NCBI GenBank assembly: GCA_964391805.1
Contig: CAYMNK010000007.1
Span: forward strand, 43,934 to 107,933
DNA length: 64,000 nucleotides
Origin: RUG14300 sp964391805
Lineage (GTDB): Bacteria > Bacillota > Clostridia > Christensenellales > CAG-1252
Reading direction: 5' to 3'
A program made the translations under genes and the position numbers. This document shows positions 42,650-50,182 of this stretch, piece after piece. The notes under the pieces are model-generated. The model had not been told where the DNA came from and made no database searches. It worked only from the letters and a program-made list of their open reading frames with translations. Positions within the stretch are counted from its first letter, which is position 1. Each line of letters begins with the position of its first letter.

Positions 42650-45204
42650 TCCGGTTTTCTCCTCCTGACTAACATTGACAGCACGCCGAATATCGCAGTT
42701 AACCCTACAACCGCACCTGCAAAATACAGTGCAAAGCGTTGCGCTTCGGTCAATCCGTCCTTTTGAATATTGTTGGTTTTTACATAGGCTATGCCATTAT
42801 TATATCGAACTTGCAGGAATTCGAGATTTTCGTCATATGGTTCGGTCAATTCCAATGTGGTTCCTTCACCAACCAATGCTATTACTGCCGAGGTATCGTC
42901 GGGCCCGGCATATAGCGTAATTTGCTCTCCTAACGAATCGGCTTTTGCTCTAAGATAATATCTGTCAACCGTTTTATATAGCGGTTCGGCAGAAATATAG
43001 TTTACTCCGTTTACATATAGTTGTAATCCGTCTATATCTATTTGATACCACTTCCATTCGTCTGAAACAACTCGCAGTACCTTGTAGCTACGCCCCTTCT
43101 CTATAGCAACCACAGGAGATGCCGTCAAAGAAGGATAATTATATGCCATAGGCTCCGCATCGGCTCCGCCATACTTAATAAACTCATTATCGATGTTACC
43201 GTCGGGAAGTTCGGTAGCATACTTAGTGGGTATATATACTTTTACATATTTGCCGTTTTTCAACACTTCGGTGTAGTAATAATCATTACCATCGAAGTTT
43301 GTTTTAGCAAAAAGAATGTAACTTGTTTCGCCTACCTCTACTACGCTCTCGTAATTATCGGGATAAGTATATCCTAAGCATTTCTCATTCACTGAAATCG
43401 ATTTAACCGGATCTTCTATAGCCGGCGTTTCATAGTCGGTCTCACCCGAAAAAAGTTCATTGTAATTGACCTTTACAAGTGCATTATTACTTATTGCGAA
43501 TACTTTGCCATCCAACGTAACCACTACATTCGATATGTCGATATCGACGGTATAATCGTTTTTTTCAAACTCATCGAGTTGTCTAAAGTATGCGTGCAAC
43601 TCTCTACCGTTACCGCTCAGCAGATTACCTCTGACATCGGCACCGTAAACGGTATCGTCGCCCACATTCTCGCATTCGATTATTTTGAGTCCGTCCTTAT
43701 ACATCGATACATTCCCGCTATTGGATACATATAAAACACCGTCATGCTTACCGCCTATGATAGTTCCGTCAAGAGAGAAACCGTCGATGTACTCTACGAG
43801 TTTACCGTTCTTAATAGTAAATATCTTACTATTTGTTTTTACAAAAACGTTTTTTTCGTCGGTAGTTAGAGATTGAACGGTACCGTCAACCGAGTAACTG
43901 CCAATTTCCTCACCATTATAATCGAGGCAAATTAAATCTTTACCCGATGAATACCAAACTCCGTTTAACAGCATTAAACCGCTAACATTTGTAGCAGAAT
44001 GGGTGGATAATACATTGCCTTCGGTATCAAGTACCACGATTCTCGCATTGCCTTCGTCGAATAATGCAAGATGTTCGTCATCACCGCATAAAAGTTTAGG
44101 TGATCTAAATCTCGTCAAGCCGTTAGCATTATCTTCTATACCTTGTCCGTAAGAACCGTATAAGGCAATTAATTTATATTCGGAATCATATACCTTGACG
44201 GCATTTTGTCCGTTATCTACGACGTATAAACAATCATCGAGTACAGCTATTTTCGAATATTCCTTGATGTAATCGTCGGAAGCTCCGTTTTCGGAGGATG
44301 TGCTTATTTTGATAACACGCTCGCCGTCACTTTTATACAAACCATCGGAACCTAAATACACTTCACCCTTCACTTCGCCGCCATTAAAGCACGCAAACAA
44401 GTCAACATTTAAACCCTTATATTCATCGATAAGGTTGAGGGCATTTTGGGTTTTATCTTCATTAGGCTCGTACTCGGTAGAATCTTTGTTATATATGTAT
44501 TCTTGTTTAAAGCGGTTACCGTTAGACGAGTCGTACAAATGTAAAATGATAGTACCCTTTTGAGTATTATCGACAACCATTCTATCAAAGCTGTTGGTCG
44601 TATTGAGTGGAAACGAAGTCTCTTTTTTTTCGCTGACATCGGCATCTGCGGATACGGATGCATCGAAAAATACCATTCTGTTGTTATAGTCAACTACAAG
44701 TATGCCGTCTAACGGCGCACAACCGAATGACTTATAATCACCGCTTGTTTCCTTACCATCAGATTCATATTTGTAGATTAAATCTACAAATTTTTTCAAT
44801 CCTTGAGGATTACGCGTATTGTATTCGTAAATGCCGTCATCTTGTTTGACAAACACTTTACCCGCTGTTGCGTCTATTTCGATTTTGCGATAATTATCAA
44901 TAGATGTGTTCTCGATTTTAACAAGTTCGTCATTTGCATCGGGATATATTATCCTTAACCACGCTTGTTCTTCTATTATTTCGACGGTATAAAAAGATTT
45001 CGAATCGATATCAGTCGCGATATCTACAATTTCACCGAATTCGTAATAGTTACCTGTAATATATTCGGTATCTATCTTTTGCACTTCTTCCGCCGAAGCA
45101 TACAAAAAAGAACGGGTTACACAAACAAAAGTTGTAACCATTATCAAAGCTACCACAAGTATCGCAAGTGCGACAGCGTTTCTTTTGTTTAAGACCCGTT
45201 CCAT
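42646..45204 (-). CDS. Two-TM surface protein with beta-propeller and SH3-like region
   Basis: 852 residues. An N-terminal membrane segment or signal anchor (about 12-36; AVALAILVVALIMVTTFVCV), a long region of NHL/PQQ-like beta-propeller strands (DDCLYVVDNGQNAVKVYDSE, then FDEGNARIVVLDTEGNVLS), SH3-like repeats (about 690-810; YYLRAKADSLGEQITLYAG) and a C-terminal membrane helix (about 822-843) followed by RRRKPE. Both ends are therefore in the membrane with the middle outside. No catalytic motif. It lies between DUF1858 and HAD genes in the lysK operon. Function unknown; a sensor or cell-wall contact is a guess. Confidence 0.6.
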   Translation of the reverse strand: MERVLNKRNAVALAILVVALIMVTTFVCVTRSFLYASAEEVQKIDTEYITGNYYEFGEIVDIATDIDSKSFYTVEIIEEQAWLRIIYPDANDELVKIENTSIDNYRKIEIDATAGKVFVKQDDGIYEYNTRNPQGLKKFVDLIYKYESDGKETSGDYKSFGCAPLDGILVVDYNNRMVFFDASVSADADVSEKKETSFPLNTTNSFDRMVVDNTQKGTIILHLYDSSNGNRFKQEYIYNKDSTEYEPNEDKTQNALNLIDEYKGLNVDLFACFNGGEVKGEVYLGSDGLYKSDGERVIKISTSSENGASDDYIKEYSKIAVLDDCLYVVDNGQNAVKVYDSEYKLIALYGSYGQGIEDNANGLTRFRSPKLLCGDDEHLALFDEGNARIVVLDTEGNVLSTHSATNVSGLMLLNGVWYSSGKDLICLDYNGEEIGSYSVDGTVQSLTTDEKNVFVKTNSKIFTIKNGKLVEYIDGFSLDGTIIGGKHDGVLYVSNSGNVSMYKDGLKIIECENVGDDTVYGADVRGNLLSGNGRELHAYFRQLDEFEKNDYTVDIDISNVVVTLDGKVFAISNNALVKVNYNELFSGETDYETPAIEDPVKSISVNEKCLGYTYPDNYESVVEVGETSYILFAKTNFDGNDYYYTEVLKNGKYVKVYIPTKYATELPDGNIDNEFIKYGGADAEPMAYNYPSLTASPVVAIEKGRSYKVLRVVSDEWKWYQIDIDGLQLYVNGVNYISAEPLYKTVDRYYLRAKADSLGEQITLYAGPDDTSAVIALVGEGTTLELTEPYDENLEFLQVRYNNGIAYVKTNNIQKDGLTEAQRFALYFAGAVVGLTAIFGVLSMLVRRRKPE

Positions 45205-45225
45205 TGTCTTTTTGACCGTAAATTA

Positions 45226-45432
45226 TTAGGAATTTGCGGCGATATTAAGTTTTTCTACAAGTTCGTCAACGTCTATTCCGTGAGTTAAAGCTGCTTGTGC
45301 TACTGTTTCACCGCTTGCAAAAGCGCAATGTAAACAACCTAAACCTATATCTCTCAAAACGTCGGCGATAGCTTCGCTGTTTCCTTGTTGAACTGCGTCT
45401 AATATCAACATATTACCGGTAATTTGTGCCAT
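45226..45432 (-). CDS. DUF1858 small redox-type protein
   Basis: 68 residues. LRDIGLGCLHCAFASGETVA contains the paired Cys of the DUF1858 family (hybrid-cluster-protein-associated redox disulfide domain), followed by the helix GIDVDELVEKLN. No partner redox enzyme is adjacent. The gene sits 32 bases after lysK and 21 bases before the propeller gene. The role is unknown; a thiol-based switch is suggested by the family name. Confidence 0.85.
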   Translation of the reverse strand: MAQITGNMLILDAVQQGNSEAIADVLRDIGLGCLHCAFASGETVAQAALTHGIDVDELVEKLNIAANS

Positions 45433-45464
45433 ATTAAAATGTCTCCTTAAAATTTTTATTTATA

Positions 45465-47483
45465 TTAGCAAATTCTTGTACCCTCGGGAATGGAATCGTC
45501 AACAAATACGACTTTACAACCGCAAGCATTATTAGTGCCCGCAAGAAGCATGCCGTTACTCTCAACGCCCGAAAATCTCTTCGGCTCCAAATTAGCTACT
45601 ACTATTATCTTCTTACCTACCAACTCTTCACAGCTGTAATAGGATTTTATACTCGATACTATCACTCTCTCGCCCAAGCCGTCGTTTAGGGTAAGTTTGA
45701 GACAATATTGAGATTTTCTGATTTCTTGAGCCTTGACTATCTTACATACTCTAAGATCGATCTTGATAAAATCGTCAAGCACTATACGAGGTCTAATCTC
45801 TTGTACGGGATCGGCTTCCTTGATATCCTCTTCTACGGGTTTAACTTCCTCGACCGGAGCGTTAAGAACGGCATTTTTAGCCTTTTCTTCTTCGGTTTCG
45901 GGATAGGAAAAGTCGAGCAATCCCATATACTTATTAGGATCGATAGCAAATAGGAATAAATAAAGTCTCGGTCCTTTTTCTTTATCGATAAGTATCGTAT
46001 ATACGTTTTTGAAGAATGCACCTTGTACTGCCTTGGCTTCCTTAGTATCTCTTTCGAGTCCGCGAACTCTTAGAGGAATGGCATATATTTCGGATTGTAA
46101 TTCCTCCAACGTATAACCGCCCTTGGAAATATATGCATATAACTCGGCAATATCCTTTTGACTTGACTCGTCTAAGGTGGAGAAGAATTCCCAATTACGT
46201 GTTTCACGCAATTTATTTACGTTTTCGGGCGAACACTCGGATAACCAATACTTAGCTCTCGATAATCTATCTTCGAAGTCTGCATAGGTATAAGGTTGTT
46301 CGATATTCTTGAATACCAATTCGAGCATTTCGACGTTAAAATCAACTACACTACCGAGTTGAACTAATAAACTCATTGGCACGGTCTTAAGATCTCTACC
46401 CTCTATAGTGCACATATCCATAATACGTTCTACTATATCGGTAGCTTTACCCGAACGAACATCGTTGAGCATCTTATCAAACTCAAAATATTGTCTCAAG
46501 ATACCGTCGTCGAAGCAGAAATCGAAAGCCTTAGTCGGTTCGGTCTTAGCATACAACCAAAGAATAACTTCGGGTTGGTATATTTTTAACAATGTTTCGG
46601 GGGTGAGATTGAGTCCCGATGAACCCGACATTTTACCGGTCGTACCTTTAATTCCGATGAATTCGTAACCCTTAAACATAGGGGGTAGATAACCGAAAAT
46701 TTCTTTAGCGATATCCTTACTGGTATCATAACTGCCGTTAGGACTTGCGTGATCCTTGCCACCCGGCTCAAAGTCTACGTTTTCGTAGCACCAACGCATG
46801 GGCCAGTCAACCTTCCAAGCAAGTTTACAATTGAATTCCTTGGTAAAGTCGAAACTGTCGGTATGACCGCAAGCACATTGATAGGTTGCCCTTTCGCAAT
46901 CGTCGCTAAGAGACGTGATCTTGGTGGTATCCTTACCGCAACAAGAACAATAAATTGTTACGGGATAATAGTTATCTCTTTCTCCCTCTTCTACAGCCTG
47001 TGTACGGTGGCTTGCAAGTATATCAAAGATTTCCTTTCTCTTTTGCAAGGAAAGAAGAACGTATTTAGCGTATTTACCCGATCTATACATCTCGGCTTGA
47101 TGACGATAATCGAGATCGATTCCAAACGGCTTAACCGAGTTTTCGAATTCCTCCTCGAATCTCTCGGCATAAGAAGCCTTTTCACCGAACGGATCGACTA
47201 CGTCTACATAAGGCTTACCGATATTTTCTTCGAAGCCGTCTACCACTTTGGAAACATTGACAGGAACCTTTCTCAATCTATCGAACTCATCCCACGAAAA
47301 TAGCAATCTTGCTTTCTTACCCTTGGAACGCAATGCTTTAACTACAAAGTAGCTCGTTGCGATATCTCTAAAGTTACCGATGTGTACCGAACCCGACGGA
47401 CTGATACCTGCGGCGCACACATATTCTTCCTTATTTGGTCTTGCTGCGATAATCTTATCGGCAATTTCATCTGCCCAATACAT
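45465..47483 (-). CDS. lysK: Class I lysyl-tRNA synthetase with fused C-terminal tRNA-binding domain
   Basis: 672 residues from ATG at 47483, which has GGAGG upstream. A longer reading to 47582 would begin inside the promoter. Charges tRNA-Lys with lysine. The class I signatures are HIGN in SPSGSVHIGNFRD and KMSGSS in the KMSKS position, with zinc-binding Cys pairs (YCSCCGKD, YQCACGHTD). After the usual length, an approximately 105-residue Trbp111/EMAP-type domain is fused (about 567-672; IDLRVCKIVKAQEI, then GMLLAGTN), as in the C-terminus of MetRS. A class I LysRS in a Firmicute is not rare, but this fusion is unusual. Confidence 0.9.
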   Translation of the reverse strand: MYWADEIADKIIAARPNKEEYVCAAGISPSGSVHIGNFRDIATSYFVVKALRSKGKKARLLFSWDEFDRLRKVPVNVSKVVDGFEENIGKPYVDVVDPFGEKASYAERFEEEFENSVKPFGIDLDYRHQAEMYRSGKYAKYVLLSLQKRKEIFDILASHRTQAVEEGERDNYYPVTIYCSCCGKDTTKITSLSDDCERATYQCACGHTDSFDFTKEFNCKLAWKVDWPMRWCYENVDFEPGGKDHASPNGSYDTSKDIAKEIFGYLPPMFKGYEFIGIKGTTGKMSGSSGLNLTPETLLKIYQPEVILWLYAKTEPTKAFDFCFDDGILRQYFEFDKMLNDVRSGKATDIVERIMDMCTIEGRDLKTVPMSLLVQLGSVVDFNVEMLELVFKNIEQPYTYADFEDRLSRAKYWLSECSPENVNKLRETRNWEFFSTLDESSQKDIAELYAYISKGGYTLEELQSEIYAIPLRVRGLERDTKEAKAVQGAFFKNVYTILIDKEKGPRLYLFLFAIDPNKYMGLLDFSYPETEEEKAKNAVLNAPVEEVKPVEEDIKEADPVQEIRPRIVLDDFIKIDLRVCKIVKAQEIRKSQYCLKLTLNDGLGERVIVSSIKSYYSCEELVGKKIIVVANLEPKRFSGVESNGMLLAGTNNACGCKVVFVDDSIPEGTRIC

Positions 47484-47489
47484 TAATAA

Positions 47490-47582
47490 TCCTCCAAAGC
47501 TCTGCCGACAGTGCCCAAAAGGGCATGCATAGCGAGCATGCGTATTTATTATTATATTAATAAAAAAATAACGAATTGTCAA
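47490..47582 (-). promoter_or_regulatory. Promoter and hairpin leader of the lysK operon
   Basis: TTGACA (complement of 47577-47582), 17 bases, TAATAT (complement of 47554-47559). The transcribed leader contains GCATGC-N7-GCATGC and GCCC-TTTT-GGGC-type hairpins. No T-box antiterminator sequence was found. Confidence 0.65.
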
Positions 47583-47673
47583 GTAGTAATTTAGACGAAT
47601 ACCCCGAAAAGCATATCATATGTCAAAAAAAATTAAATTTATCAAAAAAAATTTGCAGATTTTTATTGTATAC

Positions 47674-47702
47674 TTGACATTTTTGCTTCTTTTACATATA
47701 AT
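47674..47702 (+). promoter_or_regulatory. Promoter of the CBM20 gene
   Basis: TTGACA (47674-47679), 17 bases, TATAAT (47697-47702): full consensus. The ATG lies 49 bases downstream after AAGGAG. Confidence 0.88.
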
Positions 47703-47751
47703 ATGCCCGACAAAAACGAAATTTTTAATACTTAATTTTAAGGAGTAAAAC

Positions 47752-48075
47752 ATGGAAGAAAATAAAAAATGTAGAGTTAAATTTGTAGTAACCACACCGC
47801 ATGCTGTTCGTAAGCTTTACATCTGCGGTAATACCAAAAACTTAGGAGAATGGAATCCCGTAAACGCTAAAGAGCTTCACAAAAAGGAAAACCATTTCGA
47901 AATAGTTAAGTTGTTCAACGTAGGCGAAACCGTTTCCTTTAAGATTTTGGAAAAAATGACTTGGGAAAGAGTTGAAATCGGTTATTGGTACGAAGAAGTT
48001 AAAAATCACTCATTCGTTGCACAAAACGGATTGGTTGTAAATATCGAAGTACCGAATTTCAGATACCAAGGTTAA
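47752..48075 (+). CDS. Stand-alone cytoplasmic CBM20-like protein
   Basis: 107 residues, no signal peptide or membrane segment. The whole protein looks like one starch/glycogen-binding CBM20 domain: VKFVVTTPHAVRKLYICGN, then LGEWNP with Trp34, FKILEKMTWERVE with Lys64, Trp71 and Glu72 in the positions of the WE binding motif. CBM20 is normally attached to an amylase; here it stands alone inside the cell behind a full-consensus promoter. Binding to glycogen or to a metabolic enzyme on glycogen is the natural inference. An alternative is a regulatory protein that only kept the fold. Confidence 0.65.
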   Translation: MEENKKCRVKFVVTTPHAVRKLYICGNTKNLGEWNPVNAKELHKKENHFEIVKLFNVGETVSFKILEKMTWERVEIGYWYEEVKNHSFVAQNGLVVNIEVPNFRYQG

Positions 48076-48087
48076 TAAAAAGCAATT

Positions 48088-48127
48088 AATAAAAAAAGGA
48101 CTCAAGCACGTAATGGGCCCTTTTTTC
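48088..48127 (+). terminator. Probable terminator of the CBM20 gene
   Basis: AAAAAAGG and CCTTTTTT flank a loop of about 20 bases; the stem is short in G-C, so strength is uncertain. Confidence 0.45.
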
Positions 48128-48150
48128 TTTGTTTTTTTTGCAAGGATTTA

Positions 48151-48209
48151 GATACCGACGCTACGCATCGCTCTACGGGTTCGACTTCGGGCGTTGCTCA
48201 GAATGACAT
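48151..48209. repeat. Interspersed repeat, type A copy
   Basis: Stem CGACGC-TAC-GCATCG (48156-48170) with one mismatch, then CTACGGGTTCGACTTC and CTCAGAATGACA. Confidence 0.75.
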
Positions 48210-48402
48210 AGATGGTGATGCGCTATTCATACTTTAGCCCTCAGAATCATAAGACGTGCAAATACAATGCGTACAAAGCAAAAGCAAGAGCGATGACTTT
48301 TTTTGGCGGGCGCTTGCTAAGCGCCCCTACGAAACCGCAAGGTATTATTGTCAGTTTTGCAAAAAGAAGTATGTGTTTTGACTTGCTTTTTATGTGGATA
48401 CA

Positions 48403-48583
48403 GATACCGATGCTACGCATCGCCCTACGGGTTCGACTACGGTCTTCGACCTTCGCTCAGTATGACATGCGTGTTCGTTATCGTCCGCAAGATACCAAAT
48501 TGTTGCATAATTTGATTCTCACTTCGCTCGAATTTCGACTACGCTCAGTATGACGGCGGACGAATTCCTGCTCAGTATGACAT
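48403..48583. repeat. Interspersed repeats, type A followed by inverted type C
   Basis: Type A stem CGATGC-TAC-GCATCG (48408-48422). Type C stem CAAATTGT-TGC-ATAATTTG from about 48496, containing one G-T pair. Between 48210 and 48402, and from 48584 to 48659, nothing else is recognised. Confidence 0.8.
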
Positions 48584-48659
48584 GATAGTTTAATATGTGA
48601 TTATGAGATAAAACAATACAAATCTATGAACGCAAAAAAACTAACAACGGAATATATTG

Positions 48660-48866
48660 TTAGTTTTCGTCCGGGATATATTCTACGATATCAGATACAG
48701 TACACGAAAGAATTTTACACAAATCATCAATTTTAGCTGTGCTTATGCCTTTGTTGTTGCGTAGTCGGTCAATGGTTGCACTGCTAATGCCATGCTTTTC
48801 AATCAATGTATATGTTGTTTCACCTTTTTCTTTTAAGGTTTTCCAAAATGGAGTATAAACTATCAT
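48660..48866 (-). CDS. Small Cro/CI-type HTH regulator
   Basis: 68 residues. The helix-turn-helix covers TLIEKHGISSATIDRLRNNK, then GISTAKIDDLCKILSC, followed by TVSDIVEYIPDEN, the form common in Firmicutes (HTH_26 type). It is divergent from an LRR_5 membrane protein gene. A 7-bp inverted repeat inside that gene's promoter spacer is a candidate binding site, so it probably represses its neighbour and itself. Confidence 0.85.
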   Translation of the reverse strand: MIVYTPFWKTLKEKGETTYTLIEKHGISSATIDRLRNNKGISTAKIDDLCKILSCTVSDIVEYIPDEN

Positions 48867-48894
48867 TATTTAATTATAATTTATAGTTAATATC

Positions 48895-48923
48895 TTGACA
48901 ATAGTCATAAAAGTGACTATAAT
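48895..48923 (+). promoter_or_regulatory. Promoter with embedded operator for the LRR_5 protein gene
   Basis: TTGACA (48895-48900), 17 bases, TATAAT (48918-48923). The spacer holds ATAGTCA-TAAAAG-TGACTAT (48901-48920), a perfect 7-bp inverted repeat between the two boxes. Confidence 0.75.
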
Positions 48924-48988
48924 AAGTGTGTATTTATGGATAACCTATAAATCGAAATTAAACTGATAGTTGGAGGTAATTTATAAAA

Positions 48989-49639
48989 ATGAAAAACAGT
49001 GAAAGTTGGATGAAAATAAAATACATATCACTTATATGTGTTGCAGTCATAATCCTATTTATCATATTTGTTTCAATTGTCGCAAGTGTCTCTGATGAAA
49101 ATAGACTTGAGTATAAACTTAGCGAAGACGAGTTTGGCAGTTATTATATAGTAACCGATATCAAAAATACATATAGAGGCGGTTGGTTCTGTAAAGACTC
49201 ACTAACAATTCCTTCAACACACAAGGGATTACCTGTAAAGAAAATTGAAAAAGTTTCAACGACCAGTATTAAGGAAATAATAATTTCAGATAACATAACA
49301 CACATTTTAAGTGATGCCTTCTCTAATAATAACTCCATTCAAACCGTTGTGTTACCCGATAGTGTTATAAGCATCGGTTCTTATGCCTTTAATAACTGCA
49401 GTAGCATTACCAATATAACCATACCTGACAGTGTTACAAGTATAGGATATAATGCTTTTTCTGGTTGCAAAAAGCTCAGCAATATAATATTTACAAATAC
49501 GGCAACTTGGTATAGAACAACAAACATTTCAAATTGGGAAAATAAGATCGACGGAACACAGACAGACGTAACAGATTCAACCACAAACGCAACAGATTTT
49601 AAAGATATTTATAAGGATTTCTATTGGTATAAACTGTAA
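48989..49639 (+). CDS. Membrane-anchored BspA-like LRR_5 protein
   Basis: 216 residues, ribosome binding site TTGGAGG. One N-terminal membrane helix (about 10-32; ICVAVIILFIIFVSIVASV), so the bulk is outside the cell. LRR_5 repeats at about 80-175 (SIGSYAFNNCSSITNITIPD, SVTSIGYNAFSGCKKLSNI). The C-terminal 40 residues have no repeat. Such proteins are often adhesins or sensors. It is much shorter than most BspA-like proteins and carries no other domain. Confidence 0.75.
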   Translation: MKNSESWMKIKYISLICVAVIILFIIFVSIVASVSDENRLEYKLSEDEFGSYYIVTDIKNTYRGGWFCKDSLTIPSTHKGLPVKKIEKVSTTSIKEIIISDNITHILSDAFSNNNSIQTVVLPDSVISIGSYAFNNCSSITNITIPDSVTSIGYNAFSGCKKLSNIIFTNTATWYRTTNISNWENKIDGTQTDVTDSTTNATDFKDIYKDFYWYKL

Positions 49640-49674
49640 CATACTGTGAAAATGGCAAAAAACAAAAGAGATAA

Positions 49675-49706
49675 GGGGACAATAGATAATGGTTCGTTGT
49701 CCTTTT
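49675..49706 (+). terminator. Probable terminator of the LRR_5 gene
   Basis: GGGGACAA (49675-49682) and TTGTCCTTTT (49697-49706) form a 6-8 bp stem with a T tail. Confidence 0.6.
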
Positions 49707-49750
49707 ATATAAACGGTATTGTATGTTTCCAAGTTTTTTATAAGGAATAA

Positions 49751-49978
49751 GATTCCGACACTGTGTGTCGCCCTGCGGGTTCGACTTCGGTCTGTCGACG
49801 GCGGACGAATTCCTTGCTCAGTATGACGGGACGGGAAGCAGTACTCAGTATGACATATATATCCACAATATTGCGTAGCAATGCATCATTTGCCATAGGC
49901 AAACATCGTTCATCATTATGCGAAGCATAACATCATTCTCACTATGCCGGCGGACTCTATAGGCTCGGTATGACGAGA
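49751..49978. repeat. Interspersed repeats, types A and D
   Basis: Type A: stem CGACAC-TGT-GTGTCG (49756-49770), ending CAGTATGACATA. Type D (about 49861-49942): TTGCGTAGCAA, TTGCC-ATA-GGCAA and ATGC-GAA-GCAT hairpins in a row. A similar row lies at 52331-52415. Confidence 0.75.
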
Positions 49979-50020
49979 AGGAATATAATATTAATTATTC
50001 GAAATAATTTCTTTTGGGTG

Positions 50021-50049
50021 TTTACAAAACGAAAATCATACGCTATAAT
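50021..50049 (+). promoter_or_regulatory. Promoter upstream of the DUF2828 gene
   Basis: TTTACA (50021-50026), 17 bases, TATAAT (50044-50049). Start predicted near 50056. Confidence 0.75.
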
Positions 50050-50055
50050 ACTAAT

Positions 50056-50182
50056 GTAAAGACGCGTACAGCAATAATTTAGAAACAGCGATATAGGCTT
50101 TATTTTGCGTCTTGTTACAATTACGGCTTCTTCATGAGGTCGTAATTTATTAATTGTTATATTTTGGCAATAGGAGGTAATT
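50056..50182 (+). ncRNA. Structured leader RNA upstream of the DUF2828 gene (candidate Y-like RNA)
   Basis: About 127 bases from the predicted start to the ATG. AAGACGC (50059-50065) pairs with GCGTCTT (50107-50113), closing a 41-base interior. A second hairpin is AATTACGGCTTC / GAGGTCGTAATT (50119-50147), 12 bp including two G-U pairs. Too long and ordered for a simple ribosome binding leader. Whether it is a separate RNA is unknown. Confidence 0.35.

Noticed and set aside
47490..47582. T-box leader for the lysyl-tRNA synthetase gene
   Set aside because: No T-box antiterminator sequence or specifier loop is visible; only short simple hairpins.
47484..47582. Longer N-terminus of the lysyl-tRNA synthetase
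   Set aside because: It would start inside the -35 box, encodes a Cys/aromatic-rich peptide unlike the family, and the internal ATG has a proper GGAGG site.
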